DNA from: Candidatus Omnitrophota bacterium
GTDB taxonomy: Bacteria > Omnitrophota > Gorgyraeia > Zapsychrales > JANLHA01
Direction: 5' to 3'
DNA: 34,508 nucleotides
Assembly (NCBI GenBank): GCA_022711395.1
Contig: JAKLFA010000003.1
Span: forward strand, 1-34,508
The position numbers and the translations under genes are program-made. The notes beneath the pieces were generated by a model, which was not told the DNA's origin, searched no databases, and was given only the letters and a program-made list of their open reading frames with translations. Numbering within the stretch: position 1 is the stretch's first letter; each line of letters begins with the position of its first letter. This document shows, piece after piece, positions 13,958 through 21,870 of this stretch.

Positions 13958-14586
13958 ACGCGTTCGAACAAGGACTTCTGACATATTTTTCGGCTCAAGA
14001 ACTTGAGATAATTCAAGAACAGCAGATCGGCATCGGGGGCGCCGGAGGGTTAGGATCGAATTCCGCGATCATGCTTGCCCGCTCAGGGTTCAAATATTTC
14101 AAGATCATTGATTTTGACGTCATCGAACCCTCAAACCTTAATCGTCAGCAATACATCCTGCAACAGATCGGGAAAAAAAAGGTCACATGCCTAGCGGAAT
14201 ATCTGACCAAGATCAACCCCGATATCTCTTGCAAGACCTTTGCCACGACATGGGTCCCGGATGAACAAAATGACCCCTTACTAGGCTGTAACGTGATCGT
14301 GGAGGCTTTTGACAAGGCCGCAGCGAAGGCGGAATTCGTGCGCTTCTATTCCCCTCGCGCGGAATACGTCATCTCCGGAAACGGGCTGGCCGGAAACAAC
14401 CCTTCCCAGCACCTTCCTGTTCAAAAAATCGGAAACATTTTTATCGTCGGAGATCAAAAAACCGAGGCCGGAAAGGCTTTTCCCCCTCTGGCCCCACGTG
14501 TCATCGCCTGTGCGTCTAAAATGTGCGAGATCATTCTGGAATTGGCGTTGAACGGTTCCCTGCAAGGCGGACGCGGCGTTTTCTGA
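13945..14586 (+). CDS. thiF: ThiS adenylyltransferase ThiF (short form)
   Basis: ThiF activates the ThiS C-terminus with ATP before sulfur transfer. The 213-residue product has the E1-like nucleotide-binding motif GIGGAGGLGSNSA (about 29-41), the acidic strand IIDFDVIEPSNLNRQ that binds ATP and metal, and QIGKKKVTCLAEYLTKINP. This matches the short ThiF of Clostridia and Desulfovibrio rather than the longer E. coli enzyme. No C-terminal Cys-x-x-Cys zinc pair is seen. The alternative start M4 at 13954 would overlap the DoxX stop as ATGA. It lies 1.9 kb from thiH on the same strand, and its 3' end overlaps the opposite gene by 56 nt. Confidence 0.87.
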   Translation: MQKMNAFEQGLLTYFSAQELEIIQEQQIGIGGAGGLGSNSAIMLARSGFKYFKIIDFDVIEPSNLNRQQYILQQIGKKKVTCLAEYLTKINPDISCKTFATTWVPDEQNDPLLGCNVIVEAFDKAAAKAEFVRFYSPRAEYVISGNGLAGNNPSQHLPVQKIGNIFIVGDQKTEAGKAFPPLAPRVIACASKMCEIILELALNGSLQGGRGVF

Positions 14587-15301
14587 TCTTATAACGGATG
14601 AAAAGCGCGGCAAAGAACAGAATGCCGGATAACGCGTAAACTTCCATGGCAATAAACAGGACCGGCCTGGTCATAAAATAATCCGTCATTTCAAAAACAA
14701 GCCCTATGGCCTTGGCTGGGTCCCGCGCCGAATTCAACCCGAATTTCATCATCAGGTCAATAAAATACTGGATGACGAACAGCCGGATCGGAGAAGCCAC
14801 CACCGAAACAGCGGCGTATTTAAAAAAAGATATCCTTGTCAGACCATAGCCCAGATCCAAGAACCGAAACGAAATGACCGGATAGAATTTCATGAAAAAG
14901 ATCATCGGGACACTGGTGTTGGAAACCGCCTCATCGATCTCTTTCATCCGGCCGCGTGCTTTTTCTTCGACGAAACCGCGGCCCAGTCTGCGGCTGAACC
15001 AAAAAAGCGTCACCATATTGAGCGTTTCGCCAATATAAACCAAGAGCGTGCTCCACCAGACGCCAAAAACAAGGACAGAGGCCACGCGCAACACATCTTT
15101 CGGTCCGAACCAGATCAGAAACGTCGAGACCACGTAAATAAAAATAAAAACAGCGCTCGACAAAAAAGGCGAGCGCTGTGCCAAGAAATCACGCCAATGT
15201 TCATAATGATCGAACAGATGGACCGAATGCCCGATCAAAATAAAAACGATCGTCAAAACAATAAAAACCAAAAAACTCCGTGTTCCGCTTGAGATGTTCA
15301 T
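14531..15301 (-). CDS. TVP38/TMEM64-family (VTT domain) membrane protein
   Basis: A 256-residue polytopic protein of the DedA/VTT superfamily. It has an N-terminal helix, then FLSSAVFIFIYVVSTFLIWF, a glycine/tryptophan-rich segment (LVFGVWWSTLLVYIGETLNM), FWFSRRLGRGFVEEKA and MKFYPVISFRFLDLGYGLTR, the typical re-entrant region. A basic C-terminal tail (KIRKRRVRLAG) follows. Bacterial relatives act in lipid carrier recycling or membrane homeostasis. No clear ribosome binding site precedes the ATG. A TATAAT lies on the minus strand at 15346-15341, just after cysK. The 3' end overlaps thiF on the opposite strand. Confidence 0.75.
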   Translation of the reverse strand: MNISSGTRSFLVFIVLTIVFILIGHSVHLFDHYEHWRDFLAQRSPFLSSAVFIFIYVVSTFLIWFGPKDVLRVASVLVFGVWWSTLLVYIGETLNMVTLFWFSRRLGRGFVEEKARGRMKEIDEAVSNTSVPMIFFMKFYPVISFRFLDLGYGLTRISFFKYAAVSVVASPIRLFVIQYFIDLMMKFGLNSARDPAKAIGLVFEMTDYFMTRPVLFIAMEVYALSGILFFAALFIRYKIRKRRVRLAGNRSTPIPE

Positions 15302-15348
15302 AGTTATCTGAAATCATCCGATCGTTTGACGGTTCAGTATATTATATC

Positions 15349-16284
15349 CTATGAACGGTAGGGCGCAAAGAGGTCCGTGCTTAAATACCTCTCTCCTGTC
15401 GAGCAGACAAACGTGACAATACGCTTCCCTTTATTCTCCGGCCGCTGCGCGACCTGAAGCGCTGCATACGTGTTAGCGCCCGATGAGATCCCCGCCAAAA
15501 TACCTTCTTCCCTCATCAAGCGCCTCGCGTATTCAAAGGCCTTCTCATTTTCGACCTGAATGATCTCGTCGATGACATCCGTATGGCAGTTTTGCGGAAT
15601 AAAACCGGCCCCGATCCCCTGGATCTTATGAGGGCCTGGCTGCCCACCGGAAAGAACAGGAGAATCTTTAGGTTCAACGGCAATGACTTTCAGGTCCGAT
15701 TTTCTTTTTTTCAATGTTTCACCGACACCTGTAATGGTGCCGCCCGTTCCGACTCCGGACACAATAATATCCACGTTTCCATCAAGGTCTTTCCAAATCT
15801 CTTCAGCGGTCGTTCGGCTGTGTACCGCGGGATTTGCGGGATTCTGGAACTGCTGCGGAATAAAATGATCGTTTTCGCCTTCCACCAGTTGTTTCGCTTT
15901 TGCCAACGCCCCTCTCATTCCTTCTGAACCTGGAGTCAGGATCAGCTCAGCACCAAACGCCCTCAATAAAGCGCGCCGTTCCAGGCTCATGGTGTCCGGC
16001 ATCACGATCTTCACTTTATAACCCTTAACAGCTGCAACAAGCGCTAAACCAATCCCTGTGTTCCCGGATGTCGGTTCCACAAGAGTGGTCTTTTCCGGAG
16101 AAATTTTTCCATCCTGTTCCGCTGCTTCGACCATGCTCAAGGCGATACGGTCTTTTACCGATCCCGCCGGATTGGAACTTTCCAACTTGATAAAAATTTC
16201 AGCCCCGGCTCCTTGAGTAATACGATTCAAACGAACAAGCGGAGTATCCCCGACCAAATCAAGAATTGAACGAGCTAAAGCCAT
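15349..16284 (-). CDS. cysK: Cysteine synthase A
   Basis: O-acetylserine sulfhydrylase: makes cysteine from O-acetylserine and sulfide with pyridoxal phosphate. Length is 311 residues, as usual. It shows [13 protein letters not shown], the PLP-lysine motif [11 protein letters not shown] (Lys near residue 44), [21 protein letters not shown] for the cofactor phosphate, and GISSGAN near the end. Two ATGs stand in tandem; the second (16284) has AGGAGG at the better 5-nt spacing. A candidate promoter overlaps the end of mnmG. No serine acetyltransferase gene lies next to it. Confidence 0.94.
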   Translation of the reverse strand: MALARSILDLVGDTPLVRLNRITQGAGAEIFIKLESSNPAGSVKDRIALSMVEAAEQDGKISPEKTTLVEPTSGNTGIGLALVAAVKGYKVKIVMPDTMSLERRALLRAFGAELILTPGSEGMRGALAKAKQLVEGENDHFIPQQFQNPANPAVHSRTTAEEIWKDLDGNVDIIVSGVGTGGTITGVGETLKKRKSDLKVIAVEPKDSPVLSGGQPGPHKIQGIGAGFIPQNCHTDVIDEIIQVENEKAFEYARRLMREEGILAGISSGANTYAALQVAQRPENKGKRIVTFVCSTGERYLSTDLFAPYRS

Positions 16285-16346
16285 CATCCCCTCCTTAAAA
16301 GCTGTTTTGATTCCATCAACATTACTTAGTCGATAAAGATAGTAAT

Positions 16347-16375
16347 AATTTACACCTCTTTTTCTTTTCGGTCAA
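16347..16375 (-). promoter_or_regulatory. Candidate promoter of cysK
   Basis: On the minus strand TTGACC (16375-16370), 17 nt, TAAATT (16352-16347). It overlaps the mnmG stop codon. Confidence 0.45.
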
Positions 16376-18257
16376 GACTTCTTTTTTTTAAATACACCAT
16401 AAGAATGGATATCGCGGCAGGCGTTACACCAGAGATCCGATTGGCTTGACCTAATGTATTGGGAGAGAATAGCTTAAGTTTTTGCTGAATTTCTTTTGAT
16501 AATCCCTGTATGATGGAATAATCAATATCCGAGGGAATCTTGATATTTTCAATATGACGGAATCGATCCACTTCTTTTTTCTGGCGCTCAATAAACCCCT
16601 CATATTTTATCGCATATTCAACCTGCTCGATCTCAAGATGATCCTCTTCGGTAAACCGGGCGCCAAAATCCCTTAACATTGCGTAGCGCACTTGTGGCCG
16701 CTTCAGAAGGTCTTCCAATGAAGCCGGCTGAGACAGCGGCGCGCTCCCGGCATCGCTCAGAATCCGGCTCATATTTTTTCCGCCCTCACTTGCTGGATAA
16801 ATCTTGAGGCCCTTCATGTATTGAATCTCATCATTGATCCGCTGATATTTTTTCTGGATATGCTCGAACTGTTCCCGGATCATCAACCCAAATTTATAGG
16901 CATATGACGCCATTCTTTGGTCCGCATTATCCTCCCTCACCAATAAGCGGTATTCTACTCGGGACGTGAACATTCGATAAGGTTCTTCCGTGCCCTTGGT
17001 CGTCAAGTCATCCAGTAGAACGCCGATATACGCCTCATCCCGCCGCAAAATAAAAGGCTCTTGACCACGGACTGACAGCCCGGCGTTGATCCCCGCCATA
17101 ATGCCTTGAGCTGCCGCCTCTTCGTAACCGGTCGTTCCATTGATCTGCCCGGCTAAAAAAAGGCCCTTGATCGCCTTTGTTTCCAAATTTAATTTTGTCT
17201 GCGTGGGAGGAATGACCCCATGCTCGATCGAATACCCCGGACGGACCATTCGGGCGTTCTCAAGGCCGGGGATCGAATGGACCATCTCCAACTGAACATC
17301 CTCAGGCAGGCCCGTCGATATCCCATTGGGATAATATTCATCCGTATCAAGTCCCTCCGGCTCCAAAAAGACATGATGCATCAATTTATCCGGAAATTTT
17401 TTAAGTTTGTCCTCGATAGAAGGGCAATACCTTACCCCTGTGGCCTGGATCTGTCCAGAATACATCGGAGACAGATGGAAATTCGCACGGATAATCTCAT
17501 GCGTCCTTTCCGTGGTCTGCGTGATAAAGCATGGCAACAACTGTTGCTCTTTCGGAATGAATGGCGTGCGGAACGAAAACGGCACCGGCCGGAGATCGGA
17601 ATGCTGGATCTGCATCCTGGAAAAATCGATCGTCTTTCCATCGATACGGGGTGGGGTTCCGGTCTTGAAATATACGACTTTAAGTCCCAGATCAACAATA
17701 TTATCCGTCAAGCGGACAGACGCCGGCTCATGAACGCGGCCGCCTTCGATGATCTTTTGGCCAATGTGCATCCGCCCGCGTAAAAAGGTTCCAGCGGCGA
17801 TCACCACCGCAACAGCCCTAAGATGCAATCCCCGTTCCGTCTTGATGCCCGTCACCCTTCCGCTCTCAACACAGATCTCGGCGACCATATCTTCAATAAG
17901 CGTGAGGTTTTCCTGCCTTCCCACAACAGCCTGCATATATTCACGATAGCGTTTACGGTCTGACTGGCAGCGGGACGAGCGGACCGCCTGCCCCTTGGAG
18001 GCATTAAGTTGACGGAACTGGATCCCCGTGCGATCAGCTGCCAGGCCCATTTCCCCACCCAACGCGTCAAGTTCTCTGACCAACTGCCCTTTCCCAACGC
18101 CTCCGATCGCGGGGTTACAGCTCATCTGCCCGATAACCCCCTTAGATATCACGACCATTGCCGTGGAACAGCCCATGCGGGCGCAAGCCAACGCCGCTTC
18201 AACACCGGCGTGCCCGCCGCCGATCACAATGACCTGGAATTCATGATGGGACATCAT
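16350..18257 (-). CDS. mnmG: tRNA uridine-34 carboxymethylaminomethyl modification enzyme MnmG (GidA)
   Basis: MnmG, with MnmE, installs the carboxymethylaminomethyl group on wobble uridine 34 of certain tRNAs, using FAD and methylene-tetrahydrofolate. The 635-residue product is full length. [21 protein letters not shown] is the FAD dinucleotide fold, [22 protein letters not shown] is the GidA signature, and [13 protein letters not shown] and [16 protein letters not shown] lie further on. Tandem ATGs (18257 and 18254) make the start ambiguous by one codon. It lies 22 nt downstream of a 58-residue membrane protein gene. Its partner mnmE is at 30665-32077. Confidence 0.95.
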   Translation of the reverse strand: MMSHHEFQVIVIGGGHAGVEAALACARMGCSTAMVVISKGVIGQMSCNPAIGGVGKGQLVRELDALGGEMGLAADRTGIQFRQLNASKGQAVRSSRCQSDRKRYREYMQAVVGRQENLTLIEDMVAEICVESGRVTGIKTERGLHLRAVAVVIAAGTFLRGRMHIGQKIIEGGRVHEPASVRLTDNIVDLGLKVVYFKTGTPPRIDGKTIDFSRMQIQHSDLRPVPFSFRTPFIPKEQQLLPCFITQTTERTHEIIRANFHLSPMYSGQIQATGVRYCPSIEDKLKKFPDKLMHHVFLEPEGLDTDEYYPNGISTGLPEDVQLEMVHSIPGLENARMVRPGYSIEHGVIPPTQTKLNLETKAIKGLFLAGQINGTTGYEEAAAQGIMAGINAGLSVRGQEPFILRRDEAYIGVLLDDLTTKGTEEPYRMFTSRVEYRLLVREDNADQRMASYAYKFGLMIREQFEHIQKKYQRINDEIQYMKGLKIYPASEGGKNMSRILSDAGSAPLSQPASLEDLLKRPQVRYAMLRDFGARFTEEDHLEIEQVEYAIKYEGFIERQKKEVDRFRHIENIKIPSDIDYSIIQGLSKEIQQKLKLFSPNTLGQANRISGVTPAAISILMVYLKKRSLDRKEKEV

Positions 18258-18279
18258 ATTCTTAAAATGGATAACGTGT

Positions 18280-18456
18280 TTATTTTTTGCGGTCCTGAAA
18301 GATGATAAAAAAGGAGTTGATCAGAGAAAAGACGAGAAAAACCAACGCAAAAAGATTTAGATCTTCATACTGAAAGTCGTTGAATGTCGCCGCCAAAATG
18401 AACGCGATCGTCAAAACCCAGAGCAAATACATCATGACCTTCACAAACATCCGCAT
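18280..18456 (-). CDS. 58-residue membrane protein upstream of mnmG
   Basis: A short frame ([20 protein letters not shown] at its start, IFQDRKK at its end) with two predicted membrane helices (about 7-24 and 34-53) joined by [16 protein letters not shown] lies 8 nt before the ATG, and a promoter with a perfect -35 stands about 55 nt upstream. The stop is 22 nt before mnmG. Start signal, promoter and clean membrane pattern together support a real gene. I do not recognise a family. Confidence 0.7.
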   Translation of the reverse strand: MRMFVKVMMYLLWVLTIAFILAATFNDFQYEDLNLFALVFLVFSLINSFFIIFQDRKK

Positions 18457-18511
18457 CTTAACAGCTCCTTCATTTCAATCCAATCCTTCAACCGCCCTTC
18501 CAAACGACCAT

Positions 18512-18540
18512 ACTCTAACGGCAAAACAATCTGTTGTCAA
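18512..18540 (-). promoter_or_regulatory. Predicted promoter for the 58-residue protein and mnmG
   Basis: On the minus strand TTGACA (18540-18535), 17 nt, TAGAGT (18517-18512). It lies just after the LacI-family gene, so it separates the mnmG unit from the carbohydrate locus. Confidence 0.6.
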
Positions 18541-18558
18541 TACCGTGCGAAATGGGGT

Positions 18559-19569
18559 TTATATCCGTTTAGGCGCCGCGCATGAGTCACGAACGACCAA
18601 CTCAGGAATGAGGACTTTTTGAAAGGGCTGTTTTTCTTTCTGCAGAACGATCGCGTTGAGCATGCGCACGGCCTCTTCCGCCATTTGAAACAACGGCTGA
18701 TGAATGGTGGTCAATGACACCTGCCCATAGAGCGAATCCGGATTATCATCAAACCCAATCACAGACATATCATCCGGGACCTTAATCCCCCGCTCGTTCA
18801 AAACTGCCAAGACCTCAAGGGCCATGTCATCGGATGAGGCGAAGATCGCGGTCGGAGGATTGGGCAATTCCAGTAATTTCTCTGTCGCAATGCGCGCACT
18901 GCGCCGCGAATAATCACCCTCCTGACACATCTCATCCGAAAGCTCGCCAAAAGAATCCAGGATCCTTCCACGAAAACCTTCCAGCCGGTGCTGGCCGGAT
19001 TGGGTCTGAAGATTCCCTGTGATAATGGCGATCCGTTTATGACCAAGCTGGATCAAATAATCCGCTGCCGTACGCCCCCCGGCAACATTATCGATCCCGA
19101 TATAGTTGATCATCATATCCGAGACGATATTATTGATCACCATGCAGGGAATCCCCGCGGCGGAAGCTGCTTCGATCTGGCGACGATTCTCAATAATATC
19201 GGCAAAAACGATCCCGCCCACGCTACTGGTGTTCAGGTCATTGAATCCGTTGGTAATATGAAAAACAAGGTCCAAACGCAGTGTTTCACAAGCATGCCCA
19301 ACGCCACGAATAAGCTCAACGGCATAAAAAGAATAAAAGATGCCGGGATAGCCCGGCATCACAAAACCAATCGCATTATTCAGACCTCGCGCCAAACGCT
19401 GCGCGTTGGCATCGGGCTCATAGTTTAAAGCTGCAATCGCCTCTTCAACTTTCGCCTGATTTCTTGGACTGACGGTAGGAACATGATTAATAACACGTGA
19501 AACGGTCGTGATCGAAACACCGGCCCGTTTCGCAACATCCTCAATACCGACTCTTCTCTTTTTGTTCAC
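18559..19569 (-). CDS. LacI/GalR-family transcriptional regulator
   Basis: A 336-residue repressor-type regulator. Residues 7-30 form the helix-turn-helix (IEDVAKRAGVSITTVSRVIN), followed by the hinge helix region with NYEPDANAQRLARG. The periplasmic-binding-like effector domain follows, with YIGIDNVAGGRTAADYLIQL, RIAIITGN, AIFASSDDMALEVLAVL and VIGFDDNPDSLYGQVSLTTI. The start is GTG with GGAG 7 nt upstream. It follows the coiled-coil gene by 20 nt. It lies at the downstream end of a carbohydrate uptake locus on the same strand, the likely target of its control; the effector sugar is unknown. Confidence 0.92.
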   Translation of the reverse strand: MNKKRRVGIEDVAKRAGVSITTVSRVINHVPTVSPRNQAKVEEAIAALNYEPDANAQRLARGLNNAIGFVMPGYPGIFYSFYAVELIRGVGHACETLRLDLVFHITNGFNDLNTSSVGGIVFADIIENRRQIEAASAAGIPCMVINNIVSDMMINYIGIDNVAGGRTAADYLIQLGHKRIAIITGNLQTQSGQHRLEGFRGRILDSFGELSDEMCQEGDYSRRSARIATEKLLELPNPPTAIFASSDDMALEVLAVLNERGIKVPDDMSVIGFDDNPDSLYGQVSLTTIHQPLFQMAEEAVRMLNAIVLQKEKQPFQKVLIPELVVRDSCAAPKRI

Positions 19570-19589
19570 GTCTTGGCTCCGATCACGCG

Positions 19590-20840
19590 TTAACGTACAG
19601 CATCGCCAACTTGAATATCCGTTACACGACTGATAATATCGGCGGCCGCAATGTCCTTGCGTACTTGGATGACCTCAAGACCGGCGATATATTCCGCCTC
19701 GCGGTAAACATTAAGGGTGTCGCCAGCTTTTATACCTGAATTCTCTCCGATATCAATAATAACGAAATTGTTCTCTTTATTGACGGAAACAATGTTTCCA
19801 TCGATCCCGGGCGCGTTCGGATTTTTTGCTTTTTCAAAATTCTGCGGGTTTTCCGCAGACGAAACCACGATAGGCGCCAGCTCCACACCGCTTCCGGCTT
19901 TAGCCCCAGGCTTAATGGTCTGGTCCAGGCTCTGTTTGATCTGCCAGATCTCATCAATACGGCCCTGAATGACGTTCTCAGTCTCCATCAATTTCTTCTC
20001 GACAGATTTCTTTTCATCCTGAATGCGGACGATGCTTTTTTCAAGGGCGATCTTCGTGGATGTCAATTGCTTGATCTGCTCGCGCAAGCCATTGTTTTCA
20101 TCATTGATCTTCATCAGTCGATCATTCAAAAATTTCTTGTCATTCTGCGCGCGCGCAAGCTCCAAAGACAAACTGTCGGAAAGGTCTTTGCCATATTTGA
20201 TTTCGCGCTCGATCTCTTCTTTCTGATGCACGAGCTGGCTCAACTCCAACTGAAGATCGGAATTCTTCTTTTTTAATTCCGTGACCGCCACTGTCCCTTC
20301 AGCAAGCTTGCCTTTTAATTTTTCGACCTCAAGCTCCAAAGCCGTTTTTTCCTTCAAGACCTGGGCCCAATAAAGATCCTCGCTGCCACTGACAACCGGA
20401 GCGGCGGCCGTTGTGGTCTGCTGCTCTTCCGGTTCAATATATTTATAAACGATCTTTTCCTTCGGCTTCTCTTCCAGTTTCACTAAAAGATCTTCACGCT
20501 CCTTTTTCAAAGACTCGACCTTGGCCTTCCAGTCATCCCTCTCTTTTTTAAGACCGTCCAACTGCGCGTTCAAACTGTCAAGATCAACACCTTCCAGGGC
20601 TTTCAGCTTTTCTTCGATCTCAGCCCTGGCCTTCTCCGCGGTGGCGAGCTGTTCTTTGATGGCGTTCGTATCGACGATATACTTTTTTTCTCGCTGGGCG
20701 TACTGTTCGATCTCCTGCTCCAAAGACACCTTGCTTTGAGCGATCTGCTGTTTTTGTATGCTGACAAATGCTCCATATGATAGAGTCAGAAAAAGGGCGC
20801 CACCTAAAAATATAATCATAAGTTTTGCGGCTTTTGACAT
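19590..20840 (-). CDS. Membrane-anchored long coiled-coil protein with a C-terminal beta domain
   Basis: A 416-residue protein. One N-terminal membrane helix (about 7-28) is followed by some 280 residues of nearly unbroken coiled coil rich in Lys, Glu, Gln and Leu, interrupted by a Thr/Ala/Pro-rich stretch near 135-150. A linker follows, then a compact beta-rich domain (about 350-416) with GNIVSVNKENNFVIIDIGEN and GIKAGDTLNVYRE, a pattern seen in FlgT-C-like or ribosome-barrel-like domains. The topology suggests an envelope-spanning structural or tethering protein. AGGAG lies about 11 nt before the ATG. It is likely cotranscribed with the LacI-family gene. Function unknown. Confidence 0.75.
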   Translation of the reverse strand: MSKAAKLMIIFLGGALFLTLSYGAFVSIQKQQIAQSKVSLEQEIEQYAQREKKYIVDTNAIKEQLATAEKARAEIEEKLKALEGVDLDSLNAQLDGLKKERDDWKAKVESLKKEREDLLVKLEEKPKEKIVYKYIEPEEQQTTTAAAPVVSGSEDLYWAQVLKEKTALELEVEKLKGKLAEGTVAVTELKKKNSDLQLELSQLVHQKEEIEREIKYGKDLSDSLSLELARAQNDKKFLNDRLMKINDENNGLREQIKQLTSTKIALEKSIVRIQDEKKSVEKKLMETENVIQGRIDEIWQIKQSLDQTIKPGAKAGSGVELAPIVVSSAENPQNFEKAKNPNAPGIDGNIVSVNKENNFVIIDIGENSGIKAGDTLNVYREAEYIAGLEVIQVRKDIAAADIISRVTDIQVGDAVR

Positions 20841-20892
20841 GTGCGATGATCTCCTTTTAGATAAAGCACTCGCATTTTAATCCACTTCAACT

Positions 20893-20909
20893 TTTTCTCG
20901 ACGAGAAAA
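20893..20909. repeat. Perfect palindrome in the leader of the coiled-coil gene
   Basis: TTTTCTCG (20893-20900), one central base, CGAGAAAA (20902-20909). It lies about 53 nt before the coiled-coil ATG. It could be an operator or a 7-bp RNA hairpin with a 3-nt loop. LacI-family operators usually have an even CG centre, which this lacks. Confidence 0.4.
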
Positions 20910-20954
20910 TGCCAAATTAGAGAATAGGATGACACATATTATGATACAATTATG

Positions 20955-20983
20955 AATATAACAAAGTTCAAAAAGCAATACAA
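20955..20983 (-). promoter_or_regulatory. Candidate promoter for the coiled-coil and lacI-type genes
   Basis: On the minus strand TTGTAT (20983-20978), 17 nt, TATATT (20960-20955). It would give a leader of about 105 nt containing the palindrome at 20893-20909. The region is A/T rich, so chance matches are easy. Confidence 0.35.
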
Positions 20984-21049
20984 GCAAAAAACAATAAAAT
21001 TATACGCTTCAATAAGTTGCGACCGAAACAGGCTCTTTCATTCCACAAA

Positions 21050-21087
21050 TAAAAAACCGCCCTTGAAGTTGCTCATTCAAGGGCGGT
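21050..21087 (-). terminator. Rho-independent terminator of the carbohydrate-binding lipoprotein gene
   Basis: A 12-bp stem (21056-21067 with 21076-21087) and an 8-nt loop. On the minus strand it runs into TTTTTT (21056-21051). It lies about 40 nt after the lipoprotein stop. Confidence 0.85.
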
Positions 21088-21125
21088 CAAAGATGCAATT
21101 GACCCGTAAATACAGTCAACCGTTA

Positions 21126-21770
21126 TCACTCGTATTGAATATTGTCCAAATAAAAAACACAGCTCTCAGGATTCACCTTTACACTGGTCGACCAAGAAAA
21201 ACCACCGCTAATATAAGAAAGGTCCTTCCCCCTCAGGTCAATCGTGTACTGGCGCCATTCATTGGTCAGGATCACTGGGCCGATCATGGCAGAATCCGAG
21301 TCTGGATAATCCCCTCCTGAGATCCCCCCGATCGTGACCTCCTCAATCCGTTCTCCCCCCTTTTCGCCTTTTGCCCAAAACGTCAGTTTCTGGGCACCCG
21401 TAAGATCGAAACCGCCTTTCCGGGACCCCCAGTTATTCGCTGGGTTCAACCAATAGATCCCAGCCCACTGCTGATCGTTGCGGGAGCATTCCACATCATA
21501 GACCACCTTGATGCAGGAACTGCCCTCATAACACCCCTCCTGCCAAGCATCATTAAACTCTAGGCACTTTCCATTCGGCATGAACCCAGAAGCAACATAG
21601 TGGTTGTCCCGAGTGCCTTTGTTATGATAGACAATGAACGGCTTAAACTTAGATTCTTCCTGAACGGCCGCAGCAGAAGGCGCTGCCGCCTGCTGTTCCG
21701 TTTTCGGCTTTCCGCAACCCGTGATAAACAAACCAAGCAAAAAACACACGAATACTTTTTTCGACACCAT
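21126..21770 (-). CDS. Lipoprotein with a putative carbohydrate-binding jelly-roll domain
   Basis: A 214-residue lipoprotein (lipobox ITGC, Cys19) with an Ala/Gln-rich linker. A single beta-sandwich-like domain follows (about 45-214). It contains QQWAGIYWLNPANNWGSRKG, LTGAQKLTFWAKGEKGGE, NEWRQYTIDLRGKDLSYISG and a final CVFYLDNIQYE. The Trp-rich middle, W-x-x-Y-T-I-D-L and the terminal FYLDNI strand are typical of galactose-binding-like carbohydrate-binding modules. ATG 21770 with GGGGGGA just upstream is preferred to TTG 21782. A terminator separates it from the preceding repeat-protein gene. Likely role: holding glycan at the cell surface; ligand unknown. Confidence 0.65.
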   Translation of the reverse strand: MVSKKVFVCFLLGLFITGCGKPKTEQQAAAPSAAAVQEESKFKPFIVYHNKGTRDNHYVASGFMPNGKCLEFNDAWQEGCYEGSSCIKVVYDVECSRNDQQWAGIYWLNPANNWGSRKGGFDLTGAQKLTFWAKGEKGGERIEEVTIGGISGGDYPDSDSAMIGPVILTNEWRQYTIDLRGKDLSYISGGFSWSTSVKVNPESCVFYLDNIQYE

Positions 21771-21803
21771 CTTTCCCCCCAAACATTTTGCATCGGATTA
21801 AAC

Positions 21804-21840
21804 AAAAAGGATCCTCAAGTTTTTCGGCTTGAGGATCCTT
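21804..21840 (-). terminator. Rho-independent terminator after the repeat-protein gene
   Basis: A 13-bp perfect stem (21807-21819 with 21828-21840) around an 8-nt loop, followed on the minus strand by TTTTT (21808-21804). It lies between the repeat-protein stop and the lipoprotein ATG, so downstream expression needs read-through or a separate promoter. Confidence 0.85.
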
Positions 21841-21870
21841 CGATAAGACTTCAATGACCAGACGGCCATC

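Larger units (their letters stand above)
20841..21125. other. 285-nt A/T-rich intergenic region
   Basis: It holds the terminator of the preceding lipoprotein gene (21050-21087), a candidate promoter for the coiled-coil gene (20955-20983) and a palindrome in the presumed leader (20893-20909). An open plus-strand frame begins at 20952 but runs antisense into the lipoprotein gene and has no coding look. I see no RNA gene here. Confidence 0.6.

Noticed and set aside
20952-21320. Open plus-strand frame of 122 residues
   Set aside because: It runs through a terminator hairpin and antisense into the lipoprotein gene, has no ribosome binding site, and its sequence has no protein character.
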